Shown here piece by piece: positions 10,246 through 57,245 of a stretch of 64,000 nucleotides of DNA (position 1 is its first letter; each line of letters starts with the position of its first letter). The notes beneath the pieces are model-generated. The model searched no databases and was not told the origin of the DNA. It saw only the letters and a list, made by a program, of their open reading frames with translations. The DNA comes from Schistocephalus solidus (Eukaryota > Platyhelminthes > Cestoda > Diphyllobothriidea > Diphyllobothriidae). The DNA lies in NCBI GenBank assembly GCA_017591395.1, contig WEDG01011723.1, positions 1 through 64,000 of the forward strand. Reading direction: 5' to 3'. Position numbers and translations under genes: made by a program.

Positions 10246-12640
10246 GGGGGGCTAATTAGTTGAGCGTCAATGTCACTATTTAATAATTTCTATTGAAGAC
10301 AAATAACTTCAGTCTTACTGTGTTCTTTTTACGTGCATTCAAAAAAGGTGCTAGCTTACTGTACAGATGACCTCATAACCATAGTTCAGACACACAAATG
10401 TGCGTAAAAAGATCAGGATATCAACGAAAAATAGGAAGAGGAGTATACAGTTACAGAAAATTTCCTCGTGAATGGAGAGCGAACAAAAACGGCTGCTCAA
10501 CTTCAAAAGCCCGCCCGAATATGCATGAAAAATAAGGTCGTGGTGAAACGTAGGCAGGTGACTTAAATGCAGTTTGGTTGTTACGTCTGAGGAATTTCTG
10601 CAACACCGTCGCAATAAACGCTTGCAGTTTTTTTTTCATATATTTTAAGACTTGTAACTAACAGTTACCTGGACGACCTTAAAATAATTTGCTAGGGGAC
10701 GCTTTAGATTATAAGTTGTAATTTATTTTTTACAAATTCAATGAAACTCTTTTTGGGGATGAAGCACGATAGTCGGGTCCCCCCAAGTTAGCCAAATCAA
10801 GGCCTCCTGTGTTATGGGCCATGTGGTAATATGGTTTTAAAGGCGGGGCATAAATACAGGGAAAAGAAGGAAGGAAAAAAAGAAAAAAAATCCAAAATGC
10901 CACACCAGCCCGAAACGTACACAACGTGGTTGCTCCATGGCAATTTACCCCCTCGGTGAGCAGACTATAGCCAACCGGTCCAACGAGACGGCATTCAGCA
11001 AGACGCCCCTTCCGGGTTCTAAACTGTGGGCCATGCCATGTTACTGAAGGGTGAAAACAATGGACGCGAGCTAGGGACTAACCAAAATTGTCTACCGAAA
11101 GAAACTTCAGAAGCAAAAAGAAAACGCTCTTGGATGGACCCGGCTATTGTGTTTCCACCGATTTTTGTCCTTACAATGCTTAGTTTGTTCACAGAAAAAT
11201 TAATGTAAAAATTTACGGCCATCCTGGAAAAAAAGCCTCCTACCATTGATAGACGGAGAAAATCATGTCAGTGGTTGAACGGTTGCGGACTATACAATGA
11301 GGATCTGGAGTATTTCCTTGCTAAAGGTGCAATTTGGCCAATTTGGGTAGTAAATAAGTGGTTCCAAACTATAAATGAAAGGGTTAGAAGTCCATTTTGT
11401 TTCTGTCTGATTTCTTAAAAGGAAGGAAACTGCAGTAAGGCAAAGAAGGGCGGCATTATGCCAAGGTGTCAGACTAACCTGCCTTTCTCTTTTTGGTCCC
11501 TTTTCTTTAACTCTACTGTTTGTTTTGATGAACTTACAGAACCCTGCCAGAGCTTCCTCGCTTGGCGCGTGTGCTTGATGATCAAGTCTCTTGATATTTA
11601 ATCAGTAAGGTTAATAACTGCTGGTCACCTCCTGTCATTGGAAATCAGGAGCTGCTGATAGTGGCCAACGCGTTTACCACAGCACCACGCTGTTCGCTAT
11701 TTATCGGTGTTTGCAGTGGCATCAACCGACTACTCGTTGAAGCTCACGCGTCAATGATGCTAGGAGAGGGATGTAATCGCTACCACTGCCCTCCTCCGTC
11801 CCAGCATGACGCAAGACTCTCTACTTACTTCGATATGACTTCAGCATTCTAAATGCTGTTTCTTGTGATGTTGTAGAATTGGAAATTGTAACCGAAATTA
11901 CCTAGATTAAGCATCTGGTTTATGACACCAACCAGTCTCCCGATTGCTAATGCAATTCTACTTCGTTTCAGCAGGCGCATTCCCCACGACAGTCAGCGGC
12001 TAATCGGACCCTGCGAGTAAGAATTTACAGACAAGCAACTGCCACTTTGAACTGGCCGATAAAGGTGCTAAGTGAAATTTTTGAGATTTAGGTTGGCCTT
12101 TGATCTCTACTTGCGGCGGATCACGTCTATGATCACGCAGACTTGCTGCTCAACTGACCCTGCGCAGTGTTCTCTGTCGGTCAATCGACCTACATAGGAT
12201 CGCCAACGAGGTTCACACGCTGTTTGGTCAGCGTGGACTAATTGTTCTGCTCCATATTTTTGACAATGATTTCGACATTGTGGAGTCGTCTGATGGCGTG
12301 TACATTTCACTTCAACCAAAACTCATCAAAGTAGATTTAAGTGCAGAGCGCACATATCCTGGTACGAGAGGTACACATAACAGACGACATTGCCGAACAT
12401 TTTGGAAGGAGATACTGGAATATTTGGAAGGACGATCTTAGGAGACGAGCTCATCTATTTATGCGTCCTGGGAATACAAGGAGACAATTTATGTTTTGTA
12501 TATGCTGACTAGTACCATGGGTAGAAATATAAAAGAGGCATTTCAAATTCCCATTTAGTGCATACTCATCTCTGAAACGGTTTTTTAAGAAATAAATGAA
12601 CTCAAAAAAATCCCCGAAAACGACAGCCAAATGAACGTTG
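10245..12640. other. Intergenic stretch, no supported gene
   Basis: All open frames are short and lack recognisable domains. Positions 10,860-10,890 hold an A/G-rich run. Around 11,670-11,700 the minus strand has a weak A-box-like GTGGTGCTGTGGTAAACGCG that could belong to another tRNA-derived repeat, but no B-box at the right spacing was identified. Confidence 0.45.
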
Positions 12641-12774
12641 AATGTTCAGCAGAACATGTTCTTTATATCAAGTTTACAGAGATCAGGGGGAAAATCGGAA
12701 TGAAAAAGGGGCAATGATACATAGGTATGTGCTCGCATGCATGCATACGAAAGAGAAGGGTCGTCGGAAAAATT

Positions 12775-12816
12775 GAGTTTTACTCGTGCATTTTCAAGTT
12801 GTTTACTCAAAGCAGT
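12775..12816 (-). ncRNA. Degenerate hammerhead-like motif downstream of PLE copy B
   Basis: On the minus strand a CTG core start (the CGACTGC region) is followed by a stem-like GAGTAAACAACTTG, then GAAAATGCACGAG and AAAACTC. It shares the CAACTTGAAAATxxACGAG block with better motifs at 56,881-56,928 and 40,236-40,280. It lies about 250 nt downstream of the endonuclease segment of PLE copy B, as in copies A and E. The CTGAYGA core is damaged. Confidence 0.4.
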
Positions 12817-12819
12817 CGA

Positions 12820-14110
12820 AGTTACAATCGACAAACTGATGTCCAGGGGGGTAGGGGAGGTGGGGATGAGAAACCTGTTACGATAGATGCCGCAAGCGAG
12901 AGTTGGGCCATTAAAGTTCCGATAGTTGATCACGTGTCGGGGGGATGACCGAGCACGGATAAGCGGTCGTTTGAAGATGGACGCAAGTAAGTGAGTCGTG
13001 CACACAGACCTTCAAAACGTGCCTCCAGATCGACATGGCTGTTGATGTTATTTGTGTCGGAGTACCAAGCTTCGAGGAATTCTTGCCCTGTTTCACGTTA
13101 ACTATGACGACCACTTCAGTTTCGTCCGGATTAAAACGGTGATCGCAATCTACTGCGTGTGCAAGTACCAAAGACATGGGATCACTTCCGCGGATTGTCA
13201 GTTTATGTTCGTTTATGTGGGCTCCAAATTGTCAACCTGCGGGGCCTACGTAAGCGAAAGAACAAGTAGCAAATGGAGTGAGGTGATTGACATCGGTTGG
13301 CTGTTCTTTGAGCAAGGGTCCTAAGTTCGCGAAAGTGCCGCCCACAGCAAGGACGGCGGCTTGGGCGCGATGGAGATACCAAACCGGTTTAATTGTCTGG
13401 CGATAAATTCGGAAATTCCCTGCAGAGAGTAGTATTTTCGCGACACTGCTTCTCGTTTAGATTAGACGCTTTGATTGGCTCTGGCATCTGAGACAGTTAT
13501 TCATCACACGGACTGGGGGTCCACTGAATCGGAATAGCTGATCCAAGTATGCGAGTTCCATCGTGACTGTTGCAGTAACGATAGGCACGGTGGAAAAGGT
13601 TTCGGATGCAACTCCTTTTATGGGCCGCTGGATGGGTGCTTTCATAATTGAGGATGATGTCAGCATTAGAGCCTTTTCGGTGGACGCTCGTCGTCAGACC
13701 ATCATCTTCGAGTTTTTGGATACTCACGTCTAGAAACGGGAGGATATCGCCGGTGGACTCTTCGCGAGCAAATTTGATAGCTGCGAAAATGCTATGCAAC
13801 GTCACAGGTATTCATGATATTAAATGTGGCAGCTACATATCAGAGCCACCATTTCAACCTGAAAGTTTGCATTACATCCTCTTCTAATTGTTGTAATACG
13901 AGTTCTCTGAGGACAGCCGATATTGGTGAGCCCATTGGGGTACCCTTGACCTGATGGTAATATTTCCCATCGACTTGGCAGTAGTTCTACAAACCGAGTT
14001 GAAGCATATCTAGAACTCCTTGTAATGCAATATCGACAGGATTGCCTTTAAGGCTTCGAGCTAGACTCTCAAGTACCAGGCCACGGATGTCGGTCTGTTG
14101 ATGTAATCTC
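12820..14110 (-). pseudogene. Penelope-like element B: RT and GIY-YIG endonuclease, decayed
   Basis: Near 13,980-13,890 the minus strand reads QVDGKYYHQVKGTPMGSPIS then VLRELVLQQLEE, the PLE reverse-transcriptase core. After an in-frame TGA the catalytic box reads YVAATF (13,839-13,825) where PLEs have YVDDTF. A frameshift leads into IKFAREESTGDILPFLDVSI and HPAAHKRSCIRNLFHR (13,805-13,497). The endonuclease end lies at about 13,260-13,040 (YVGPAG, FGAHINEHKLTIRG, HAVDCDHRFNPDETEVVVI). The order RT, linker, endonuclease is normal for PLEs. Several stops and shifts show that it is inactive. Confidence 0.85.
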
Positions 14111-14150
14111 TGTGCCCTCAAACCCTCTACACTCTCACTTCTTATGTCCT

Positions 14151-14198
14151 CTGACGATGGGTTGGGGTAACCTGCTGGAAAATTCCCGATTAAAACTC
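14151..14198 (+). ncRNA. Hammerhead-like motif of PLE terminal-repeat type, plus strand
   Basis: CTGACGA at 14,151 is followed by a GGGTTGGGGTAACCTGCTG stem II region, then GAAAATTCCCGATT and AAAACTCG. The order and spacing match the PLE-type motif at 56,881-56,928. Stem II pairs GGTT with AACC imperfectly and stem I is not convincing. It is in the opposite orientation to PLE copy B, so it belongs to another, truncated element. Confidence 0.45.
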
Positions 14199-14705
14199 GA
14201 TTTTTACGACCAACCGTCGTTTTTCATACATCATCTCGGAATCCATAGCCCGGAGCGCAGAGCAGACGACGCCGGTCAACCGGCTCAGATGTGGGACGAA
14301 ATAGATCGACCGAGGTTGCAACTGCAAAATCCAGGTCCATGCATGCCCCTGCTTTCAACCAATAACAGTACTACGCCTTATAAAACAAGGCCACTGTTCA
14401 AACCCGCCCTACCTCCGCATGCACACTGATGCCATCACCCTCGCCAGCGTGATCGGATACCAAGGAAATTAGCAGGCCAGACTTACAAAACGCGCTGACA
14501 GCTAAGTTTCACGAACCCCCGCGCCTATTAGGTCGTACGCGCATGCACAGAAACATTCGCAATGTTAAGTTATCATTGCATGTGTACAGTCAATATAAAA
14601 TGTTGTACATTTTAAAATGTTTGAGTCAAAGCATAAGATAACTTCAAATGCGTTTTCACAGCCATTGGCGAAACATTTTGGAAGAAAAGTAGAGCCCGAA
14701 AGATT

Positions 14706-15320
14706 TTAAAAGGCTGGTTTTAAGAAATCAGGCTGTGACAGTCGTCTTTTGTCAAATATAATGCAATCAAGCCTTCTTTTAAAATCAATAATGCTTTCAG
14801 AGGTAACCATCTCACTTGGTAACGAGTTCCAAGGTTGAACCACTCGTTGGCTAAAACAAAACTTTCTGAGGTTCAATCGCGTGCGTTCGCTATTAACCTT
14901 GTAAGGATGACCACGCAGATGAGTTGTGCAGGCAAAGTCGAAGAAATCCTCCGATCTCAGGGTGGAATCATGGCCCCGGATAATCCGGAATGTCCAGAGC
15001 AGGCTACACCCTCGTAAGTGCCTGTAGGAAAGAGGAAATAAGTCAAGCTTTTTTTCAATCTTTTCTTGGTACGGTAAAGTCTTAAGACCGTCAACCATCT
15101 TCGTTGCTCTCCGTTGCACCTGTTCGAGGAGGTCAACATCTTTCTTCATCCACGGTATCCAAGCTGGTACTCCGTAATCTAAATGTGGTCTCACAAAGGC
15201 GCCATAGACTTTTCCGAATAGATCAGGGGGGAATATTGTAAACGCACGTCTGATCCAATGTAGTGTACATGTTGCCTTCTGGACTGCTTTCTTACAGTGT
15301 TCTGAGGGTATCAAATTCAC
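14706..15320 (-). pseudogene. Non-LTR (jockey/CR1-type) reverse transcriptase C-terminal fragment
   Basis: An uninterrupted 204-codon minus frame encodes the region after the RT palm of jockey/CR1-like elements. It reads KKAVQKATCTLHWIRRAF, then VYGAFVRPHLDYGVPAWIPW and LEQVQRRATKMVDGLK, then LDLFPLSYRHLRG and a C-terminal SQRVVQPWNSLPSE. These are standard landmarks (VRPxLxY, LExVQRRAT, RVVxxWNxLP). The catalytic palm is absent because the copy is 5'-truncated at about 15,320, where repeat family B begins. The open frame suggests a fairly young insertion compared with the other RT copies. Confidence 0.85.
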
Positions 15321-15324
15321 ATAT

Positions 15325-16020
15325 GCTCCACACCAGGTGGTGCATGGACGGTTACTTGCGCATGATTTAGTTTAAAGCGATAATAGTCTTGCGCTGCAGC
15401 TACCGCACCCTCTCCTCCTCCCCACCTGAGCCTGGTGTCAAGACAGAGTCAAGAAGACCGTAGATGGGAGAGGGCGCAGGTGGCTGGCGCGGCCGGAGCC
15501 GCCCCTGGGTGTACCACCACATTAAGAAGGAGCCATTGCAGCCTGACTCTCAGTCCGCCAGTCAGCTACTCCACACAAAACACATTGGGATGACCACGCG
15601 GTCCGAATTATCCCGTCAGTTGACAACCTTCCCAGCCACGGCTTTTAGCGCACCGTGATAGTTTCAAGCGCGTCAAATTATTTATGGTGAGGAAAATGTG
15701 CTGAGCTGTTAACCTCACTCTCTCCCTCACCCCCACAATCAGACCACCATCCGAGCCAGTCAGTTGTCTGATGTGGGAGTGGGCGCATTGGCTGACGGGT
15801 CGGCGTACCCGTCTTCGCGCGCCACAGCACAACCTGGCCCCCATTACGCACACACCAGGGGATAAGGAGGAGCCATCGCCACCTGACTCCCAGTCCACTG
15901 GTCAGCCACTCGACACACACAGCACATACACTGGGCCGACGGCATGGTCTGGTGTAATTATCAAATTGGCAGCCTTCTAAGCCACGGTGTCTAGGAAACC
16001 GTAATTTTATCAGGTACATT
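15325..16020 (+). repeat. Interspersed repeat family B, copy 1
   Basis: This block matches 29,150-29,680 over several hundred bases and 60,675-60,920 over its first part. Landmarks are GGTGGTGCA, CTCTCCTCC with CACCTGAG, GAGTCAAGAAGACCG, GAGAGGGCGCAGG, GGCTGGCGCG, GTACCACCAC, GTTTCAAGCGCGTCA and CAGTTGTCTGATG. No protein is recognised. The internal part is GC-rich and repeats part of itself (about 15,540-15,640 versus 15,880-15,990: GACTCxCAGTCC and AGCCACGG). Confidence 0.7.
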
Positions 16021-16093
16021 ATGATGTTTGTGAGGGTGTTGTCTATGTATTAGTGTAGATGGAGTGCGCTGATATGGCTTAGCCTTCGGTGGT

Positions 16094-16351
16094 TTACCGC
16101 AGGTTGTCGTGGAGACGCATGTGTCCTAATAGGCCCATGCGGTGTGTAAATGTGCGGGAGCATTGAGGGCAGTGGAGGCGGGCGTGGTGACTGTATGTCA
16201 GAGCCTCAGTCACGGGTTCACCAGCCTCCATGCAATGGATTCGCAGGTGACCGACCAGCCAATGCAATGTTGAGTCGTGCACTAGCTTCCTTACAACATT
16301 TTTTAAGAACTTTTTAATATTTGTTGTCCTCTTGATACCGTTTTGGTCCAA
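16094..16351 (-). pseudogene. C2H2 zinc-finger repeat ORF fragment, copy 1
   Basis: The minus frame ends with two C2H2-finger halves: WLVGHLRIHCMEAGEPV and, after TYSHHARLH, CPQCSRTFTHRMGLLGHMRL with H. The second finger has the full C-x2-C-x12-H-x-(H) spacing. The upstream finger lacks its Cys pair because an unrelated sequence replaces it. The same finger pair occurs at 18,133-18,675, so it is a repetitive, probably transposon-derived, ORF and not a host transcription factor. Confidence 0.7.
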
Positions 16352-16479
16352 CCTGACAGAATTTCTTCCCCTTATCTAAAATCTTTAAGACGTAAAAAAG
16401 AACTTCTCTACAAGCTAGGCCTCCGTGGCTGTCTAAAGTAGGTTAACGTCTTAATAAAAAGTGAGATTTGCAGACTAAA

Positions 16480-18141
16480 TGATTTGCTTGTTAGTCAGCT
16501 TTTTGCCTCTCCGTCATAACCTTCTTTTCGGTTTTCCTCTACTGAACTCTGGAGGAATCTTAAGCGTCTCACTGGCACATGTTGATGCTGATTTAGACGA
16601 TCTAATGAACATTTTATCCATACTTCTACTGACCCCAATCCCCCCACAAACAACCTTTCGTTACTACCAAGCGTTTTTTTCTCCCGTGTGAGTGGCAACG
16701 GTGGTCCATGGTTCAACTGCTGCTGGGCCGGATGAAGTCTCACCATTTGTTTTAAAATACTGCTGCTCTCAGATTGCCCCTATTTTGACACACCTTATAA
16801 ACATGTACTTCACGGAGTCAAAGATTCCTGATATTTGGCGTTCAGTAAGAATCACCCTAAAAAGTCCGCTAATTTTGGTCCTTAGTCTTTCCGTTCAATC
16901 ACCTGCTCTTCCGCTTTACGGAAGATTGCTGAACGAGTCGCTCTCGATACACTTAAGCCTTTTTCCTCCCATTTCTCCGACCCGTTACAATTTGCATATA
17001 AGGCCCGGCGTAGTACCCTAGATGCCATTGCCCTTGTAGTACATTCGGCTCTACGAGATTTCGATAAGGGCTGCCATGCGTACGCATGCGCATTTCTTGA
17101 CTACTCCTCTGCCTTCAACACCATCCCGCGCCATCTCCTCCTTAATAAAACATCCGCGTGGCTCTCCTGGCTGGGTTGTCTCTTGGCTCGAATATTATTT
17201 TACTTCCCGCACTCAATTCGTACAATCCGGCAAGCAGAAATCTACTGTCCTTCCAAAAAATCAGGTGATCTTCAAGGTGCCATCCTATCCCCTCACATCT
17301 TCTCCCTTCATACTGATGATTTGAGATCAACAAACGACTGTCTGTACATCAAATAGGCCGACGAAATAGTCGTTGGTCATCCTCTTAAAAATCATACACA
17401 TCTCCAGTGTCTGAAGGATGGCCTCGACCATGTTTCAGCTTGGTCGTCAGATAATGCTCTTCAACTCAACCATGAGAAGTCTGTCCAATGTGTTTTTCAC
17501 CTCCTACCCTCCCCTAGTTCTGAATCCTCCGCCATCCTCTCAAACGAGGTATCCTCTTTCCGGTACCTTTGCGTTACTCTGACATCCCATCTTTCATTCT
17601 CCCAACCTATTGATACTCTTTTTACAAAAATTCGTAAACTTCTATATTATATCCGCCATTTACGTTCCTATCACACACCTCAAACCCTTAACTGGCGATT
17701 TATAGAGGCATGTATTCTTCCCCTCATCCTTTATTGCTCTCTCGTGATTTTTCCAGGCTTGCTTAAAAAGGTTTTTTGATTTTAAAACGTATTCTCCGAA
17801 TGCTCTCTTCTGCTGCTGGTGTTTCTCATACTGTTTTAGTGGATTTGATAGCAAAACAGCACCTTACGACAGTCAACCAATTTGCTGGGCGAATCCTTGA
17901 TGATGTAACCCACCCCTTCCACTCTGAGCTGATTGCTGTGAAGTCTTCCCGTTCGATACACCGAGGCTTTCGCCATATAGCCTGCCGTACAACGGCATAC
18001 CAGCGCTCCGTTTTGCCATTTCTAGAACGCTACCTTACGTGTGAAGAGACTGAAATAAAAAAAGCTGAAACTAGAACTATCTCCCCACTAATGTCCATTT
18101 TTGACTCTTTGATTCTTGCATATTATGTTGACTTATCCTGA
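16480..18141 (+). pseudogene. Non-LTR retrotransposon reverse transcriptase, decayed (copy 2)
   Basis: The plus strand carries GPDEVSPFVLKYCCSQIAPI (about 16,730), the RT palm FLDYSSAFNTIPRHLL (about 17,090), then a catalytic box where TAG replaces the Tyr codon and the second Asp is Glu (about 17,357). HVSAWSSDNALQLNHEKS and RYLCVTLTSHLSF follow, then a C-terminal part to about 18,141. Frameshifts and stops break it into at least four pieces. It is the inverted partner of 9,010-10,245 and extends about 400 bp further 5'. Confidence 0.88.
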
Positions 18142-18675
18142 TGCGTGAGTTGAAGTTGCGGGCGCAGTGTGGGCAAGAGAAATCGGTAGAGGCTGGGGGG
18201 TGTCATTCATGGTAGTGGGGGTGGCAGTGGCGGTAAGAATGGCAGGAGCGGAGGGTGTGCATGGTGTATCGGTGCTGTCGGCATTGCGGTGAATTCCGCT
18301 GTCATGGATGTGCATGTGACCGAATAGGCCCATGCGATGAGTGAATGCGCGAGGGCAGTGGAGGCGGCGATCTCTGCTGTATGTTGGTGTTCCAGGAACT
18401 GGTTCACCAGTCTCTCTACGATGAATTCGCAAGTGACCGACCAGGCCGATGCGTGAGGTGAATGTGCGGTCGCATTGAGGACAGTTTAGGAGAGAGTCCC
18501 CATCGTTGATTGTGGTGGTGGTGGGGGTAACAGGCGATGAGTATTGTAGAATATATGGTAGTACACACACTCTTCCGCCTTTGCTGTTCAGATCTGACCT
18601 GGGGAAGTCGATTAAGAAAAGTTGCGGGACGGGCGAACCGTGAGTTGTACGACAAGTTGGCAAAACTTGTAACAC
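18133..18675 (-). pseudogene. C2H2 zinc-finger repeat ORF, copy 2
   Basis: The minus frame reads CPQCDRTFTSRIGLVGHLRI then H, a complete C2H2 finger. After GEPVPGTPTYSRDRRLHCP the second finger continues as RAFTHRMGLFGHMHI, which lacks the second Cys and neighbouring residues compared with copy 1 (CPQCSRTFTH). It then has a Thr/Pro/Ala-rich tail. The deletion removes a zinc ligand. It abuts the 3' end of the RT copy at 18,141 in opposite orientation. It is likely the C-terminal part of a retroelement ORF. Confidence 0.7.
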
Positions 18676-18679
18676 TCAT

Positions 18680-19340
18680 TTAGGTAAAATAAAAGGCTCC
18701 CTTATTGAAGAATAGGACGTGTTGAGGTAAGAATTAGCGTTCATGCGATGTGCACAAAACGGGACTTAAGCCTTGTCAGTCACTGCCTCCTTCCACGTCC
18801 ATTGCTGTTCGGAGTGAATGTTTCACAAATCGAACGCAGTTAGTGTGGAAGATAGACGCAAAAACCGTCTGGTCCCAAATCAATCATTTCACGTGCAGAT
18901 TATGCCTGAGCCGTCTGCGGTACATTGAAATCTACCACCGATCGCGTTTGAGGCACACTTTATACGGCAAGATCATCCTACCCAAATGAACGTGAGGAGG
19001 GACCATCATCGTTTACAATGTGCATACCCTGTCAAGCAGCGGATGTTATGGAAAAAACGAGTTTATGAGCATCGACCCAGATACGGGCGAGTGCGAGTTC
19101 GCGACCCAAGGCCAAGTGCAGTTACTTTGCAATACAAAGAACCTTAAAAACACCAGTGGTTGTGCTTGAGTTTCCATGGGAATTCAACGTCTTGAAAACT
19201 TCGTAGGCGTGTCTCCCACGCACCTAGGGCCAAAAAGATTGCATGTCTTTCAGCAAACATCAATTGCTTTCACATGTTTGGTTATACATCAATATAGACA
19301 ATATGACCCATGCGCATCTTCAGCGCGTGATTGGCCAATG
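18680..19340. other. Intergenic stretch downstream of the srGAP gene
   Basis: No gene or recognised repeat. This is the convergent gap between the transposon-rich block and the 3' end of the srGAP transcription unit. Confidence 0.5.
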
Positions 19341-19348
19341 ATTATTAA

Positions 19349-19359
19349 TTTATTTTATT
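19349..19359 (-). terminator. Candidate polyadenylation signals of srGAP
   Basis: Two overlapping AATAAA hexamers on the minus strand lie about 430 nt downstream of the srGAP stop codon at 19,791. They imply a 3' UTR of roughly 430-470 nt. No cDNA evidence is available. Confidence 0.5.
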
Positions 19360-19603
19360 AATTTCAACTGTTCGTCGAGGAGGTGAGAACCGGGATTGCT
19401 TAAAATACATGTGAACCGGACGAGTAGAAAAGAAAAAGGAAGAATCAGTCGTACGCCGGAAAAACGCGCGCGACAGCGGTGATTGTTGCACAGAAAAGGC
19501 AACGGGCGGGAAGTGGTGCGGAGGCGCCACTACAGTGGGTGTTTTTATGATTTCAGGGACGCGCCACGGGAGAGCGGAGAAGCCAAAGTGCTCAGGGGTA
19601 AGC

Positions 19604-19655
19604 TGGGTGGTTCACTTCTTGGGAAAGTATTCAAGATTAAAATTAGAGTTCGGGA
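19604..19655 (+). ncRNA. Weak PLE-type hammerhead-like remnant in the srGAP 3' UTR region
   Basis: The order GGGTGGTTCACTTCTTGGG, AAAGTATTCAAGATT, AAAATTAGAGTTC resembles the PLE-type motif at 14,151-14,198. It has lost the CTGAYGA core and is opposite to the srGAP transcript. It may be only a decayed piece of a PLE terminal repeat. Confidence 0.2.
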
Positions 19656-19790
19656 CCTGCCTTTCATCGATGCTTTTTTTTCAGAAATGCGGTAAAGTCG
19701 AGTCATTTTCAACCTTAAAATTCTCGGAGTATAACAGTTTGGGGAGGGTGCGGAATAGAGGGAGGCCATTAAAGACTGGAGCGCTTCCGT

Positions 19791-55831
<36,041 letters not shown>

Positions 55832-55839
55832 CTAAAGTG

Positions 55840-56275
55840 GGCGTTAGAGGAGCAGGAGATGAGATTAGAGGTAAAAATTGGCGAAGAGCGAGCTAATATG
55901 CTCTACCCCACCGCGTAATATGGGTGGCCTTTCCAGGAAGGTTACATATTCTCGTCTCCTATCAGTAACCTCAAACCAAGCCTTTACAGGAATTTTAATC
56001 TCAGCCTGGACTCCACCCTTAAACCCAACTTAAACTATAACCCTAATTTCGGTAAATTCTGACGGTTTCTGACCTCATTTCCCGTCTGGGGAGGAAAGAG
56101 GGGGTGGTGGTGGTAGCGGCAAAGACCAGGAAACCGTTGAGTCAATATTGTTGTTTTTTCTGCAGCCCAGGTGACGACATGTTGCTGTAACCGGGTTTAA
56201 CTACTCCCCTGGATACCCAGGCCAGTATTGCGACCTCAGCCTCTGTTGAGCCTGTTTAACGGGTGTCTGATTATT
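55840..56275. other. srGAP 5' intron, no exon recognised
   Basis: Contains weak CCCTAA-like words around 55,960-56,050. I searched by eye up to 64 kb for the missing first F-BAR exon (an ELEYSRxLEKLA-type helix) and did not find it. Confidence 0.5.
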
Positions 56276-56279
56276 TACA

Positions 56280-56570
56280 GCGCCTGTTTCCGACATCTCG
56301 AGATTGAGCCCCAGCGCACAACGGGACGAGCATGTTTCACAACCTGAACCCATTTCCATCATAATGAAGTGTTCCGATTGCAACCGATAAGACAAGGGTC
56401 CCGTGGCTCAATGGTGGAGCGCTGGATAATTTGACGCTCATGAACTAAAAAATCCCGGGACCTGCAAATTTTGGGTTGAGTACGACGTGCTACAGACGGT
56501 TAAAAAGTTAGAAATTGCCATCCCAGTCTCAACTGTTTCTGTCGGTACCTCTTTCTACAGCCGATCATAT
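56280..56570 (+). repeat. SINE-like repeat, degenerate plus copy
   Basis: A tail (GCGCACAACGGGACGAGCAT) precedes a head with CCGTGGCTCAATGGTGGAGC (A-box region); the B-box is poorly kept. The centre (TTGGGTTGAGTACGACGTGC, GTTAGAAATTGCCATCCCAG) has lost the CTGATGA core. The spacing of head and tail is the same as in the other tandem loci. Confidence 0.7.
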
Positions 56571-56737
56571 TCGTCATATGCAGTTGAATGCGAACAAAAA
56601 AGATCATCAGCCGGGGTAAAAAGTTGTAAAAAAGACTACCAGAAATCCAAAGTAAGATTTTACAGTAGGTAAGAAGAGCTTCCATGGGAGCAAGTGAATG
56701 TGGAAGCTTTGGAGATCTGAGAGAAGAAAAGGAAAGG

Positions 56738-56738
56738 C

Positions 56739-56815
<77 letters not shown>
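56738..56815. repeat. (TA)n microsatellite
   Basis: About 76 bp of pure TA repeat, about 65 bp upstream in plus coordinates of the PLE-type hammerhead-like motif. Confidence 0.97.
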
Positions 56816-56816
<1 letters not shown>

Positions 56817-56880
56817 AATAACAGAGGTGGTTTGCATCCCGAGATAGTATAATGAAAAGAAAAATGCTCTTCGGGAAATG

Positions 56881-56928
56881 GAGTTTTACTCGTAAATTTT
56901 CAAGTTGGTGACACCAACCCGTCGTCAG
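56881..56928 (-). ncRNA. Hammerhead-like motif of PLE copy E (best PLE-type copy)
   Basis: On the minus strand stem I is TTCGT paired with ACGAG (one G-U). The core CTGACGA is intact, stem II is GTTGG/CCAAC with a TGTCA loop, then GAAA. The AATT palindrome forms a minimal stem III, with cleavage predicted after TTT, and GTAAAACTC follows. It lies about 320 nt downstream of the PLE endonuclease stop, on the same strand. PLE hammerheads with minimal stem III are established; this copy fits that class. Confidence 0.6.
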
Positions 56929-57245
56929 ACGAAATGAACAGAGGAGAAAGTGAAGTGGCGCGACAGGACAGATGGTGACAAACAAACAGCTGGTGTGAGT
57001 GGGTGGTGGGTGGACCAATAATCGGGGCATGTTTTGGGACGGGGGAGGTGAGGAGAGAACAATTACATTGGCTTGTTTGGGAGGGGGAGGTGGGCGGCGA
57101 GTAACTACGGCCGGCTAGATTATCGATCATGGTTCCGGGTTGGATTTAGGGGTCACTGCGTCGATTGGAGGTGTCGGAATGTTTAATTGCGGTTCACCAT
57201 GTGTGAGATGGGGTTGGCGACAAGTGAGATTAAAAGCCGCTAGGA

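Noticed and set aside
16094..18675. Host zinc-finger transcription factor split by a retrotransposon
   Set aside because: Both halves contain the same finger pair, so they are two copies of a repeat rather than two parts of one gene.
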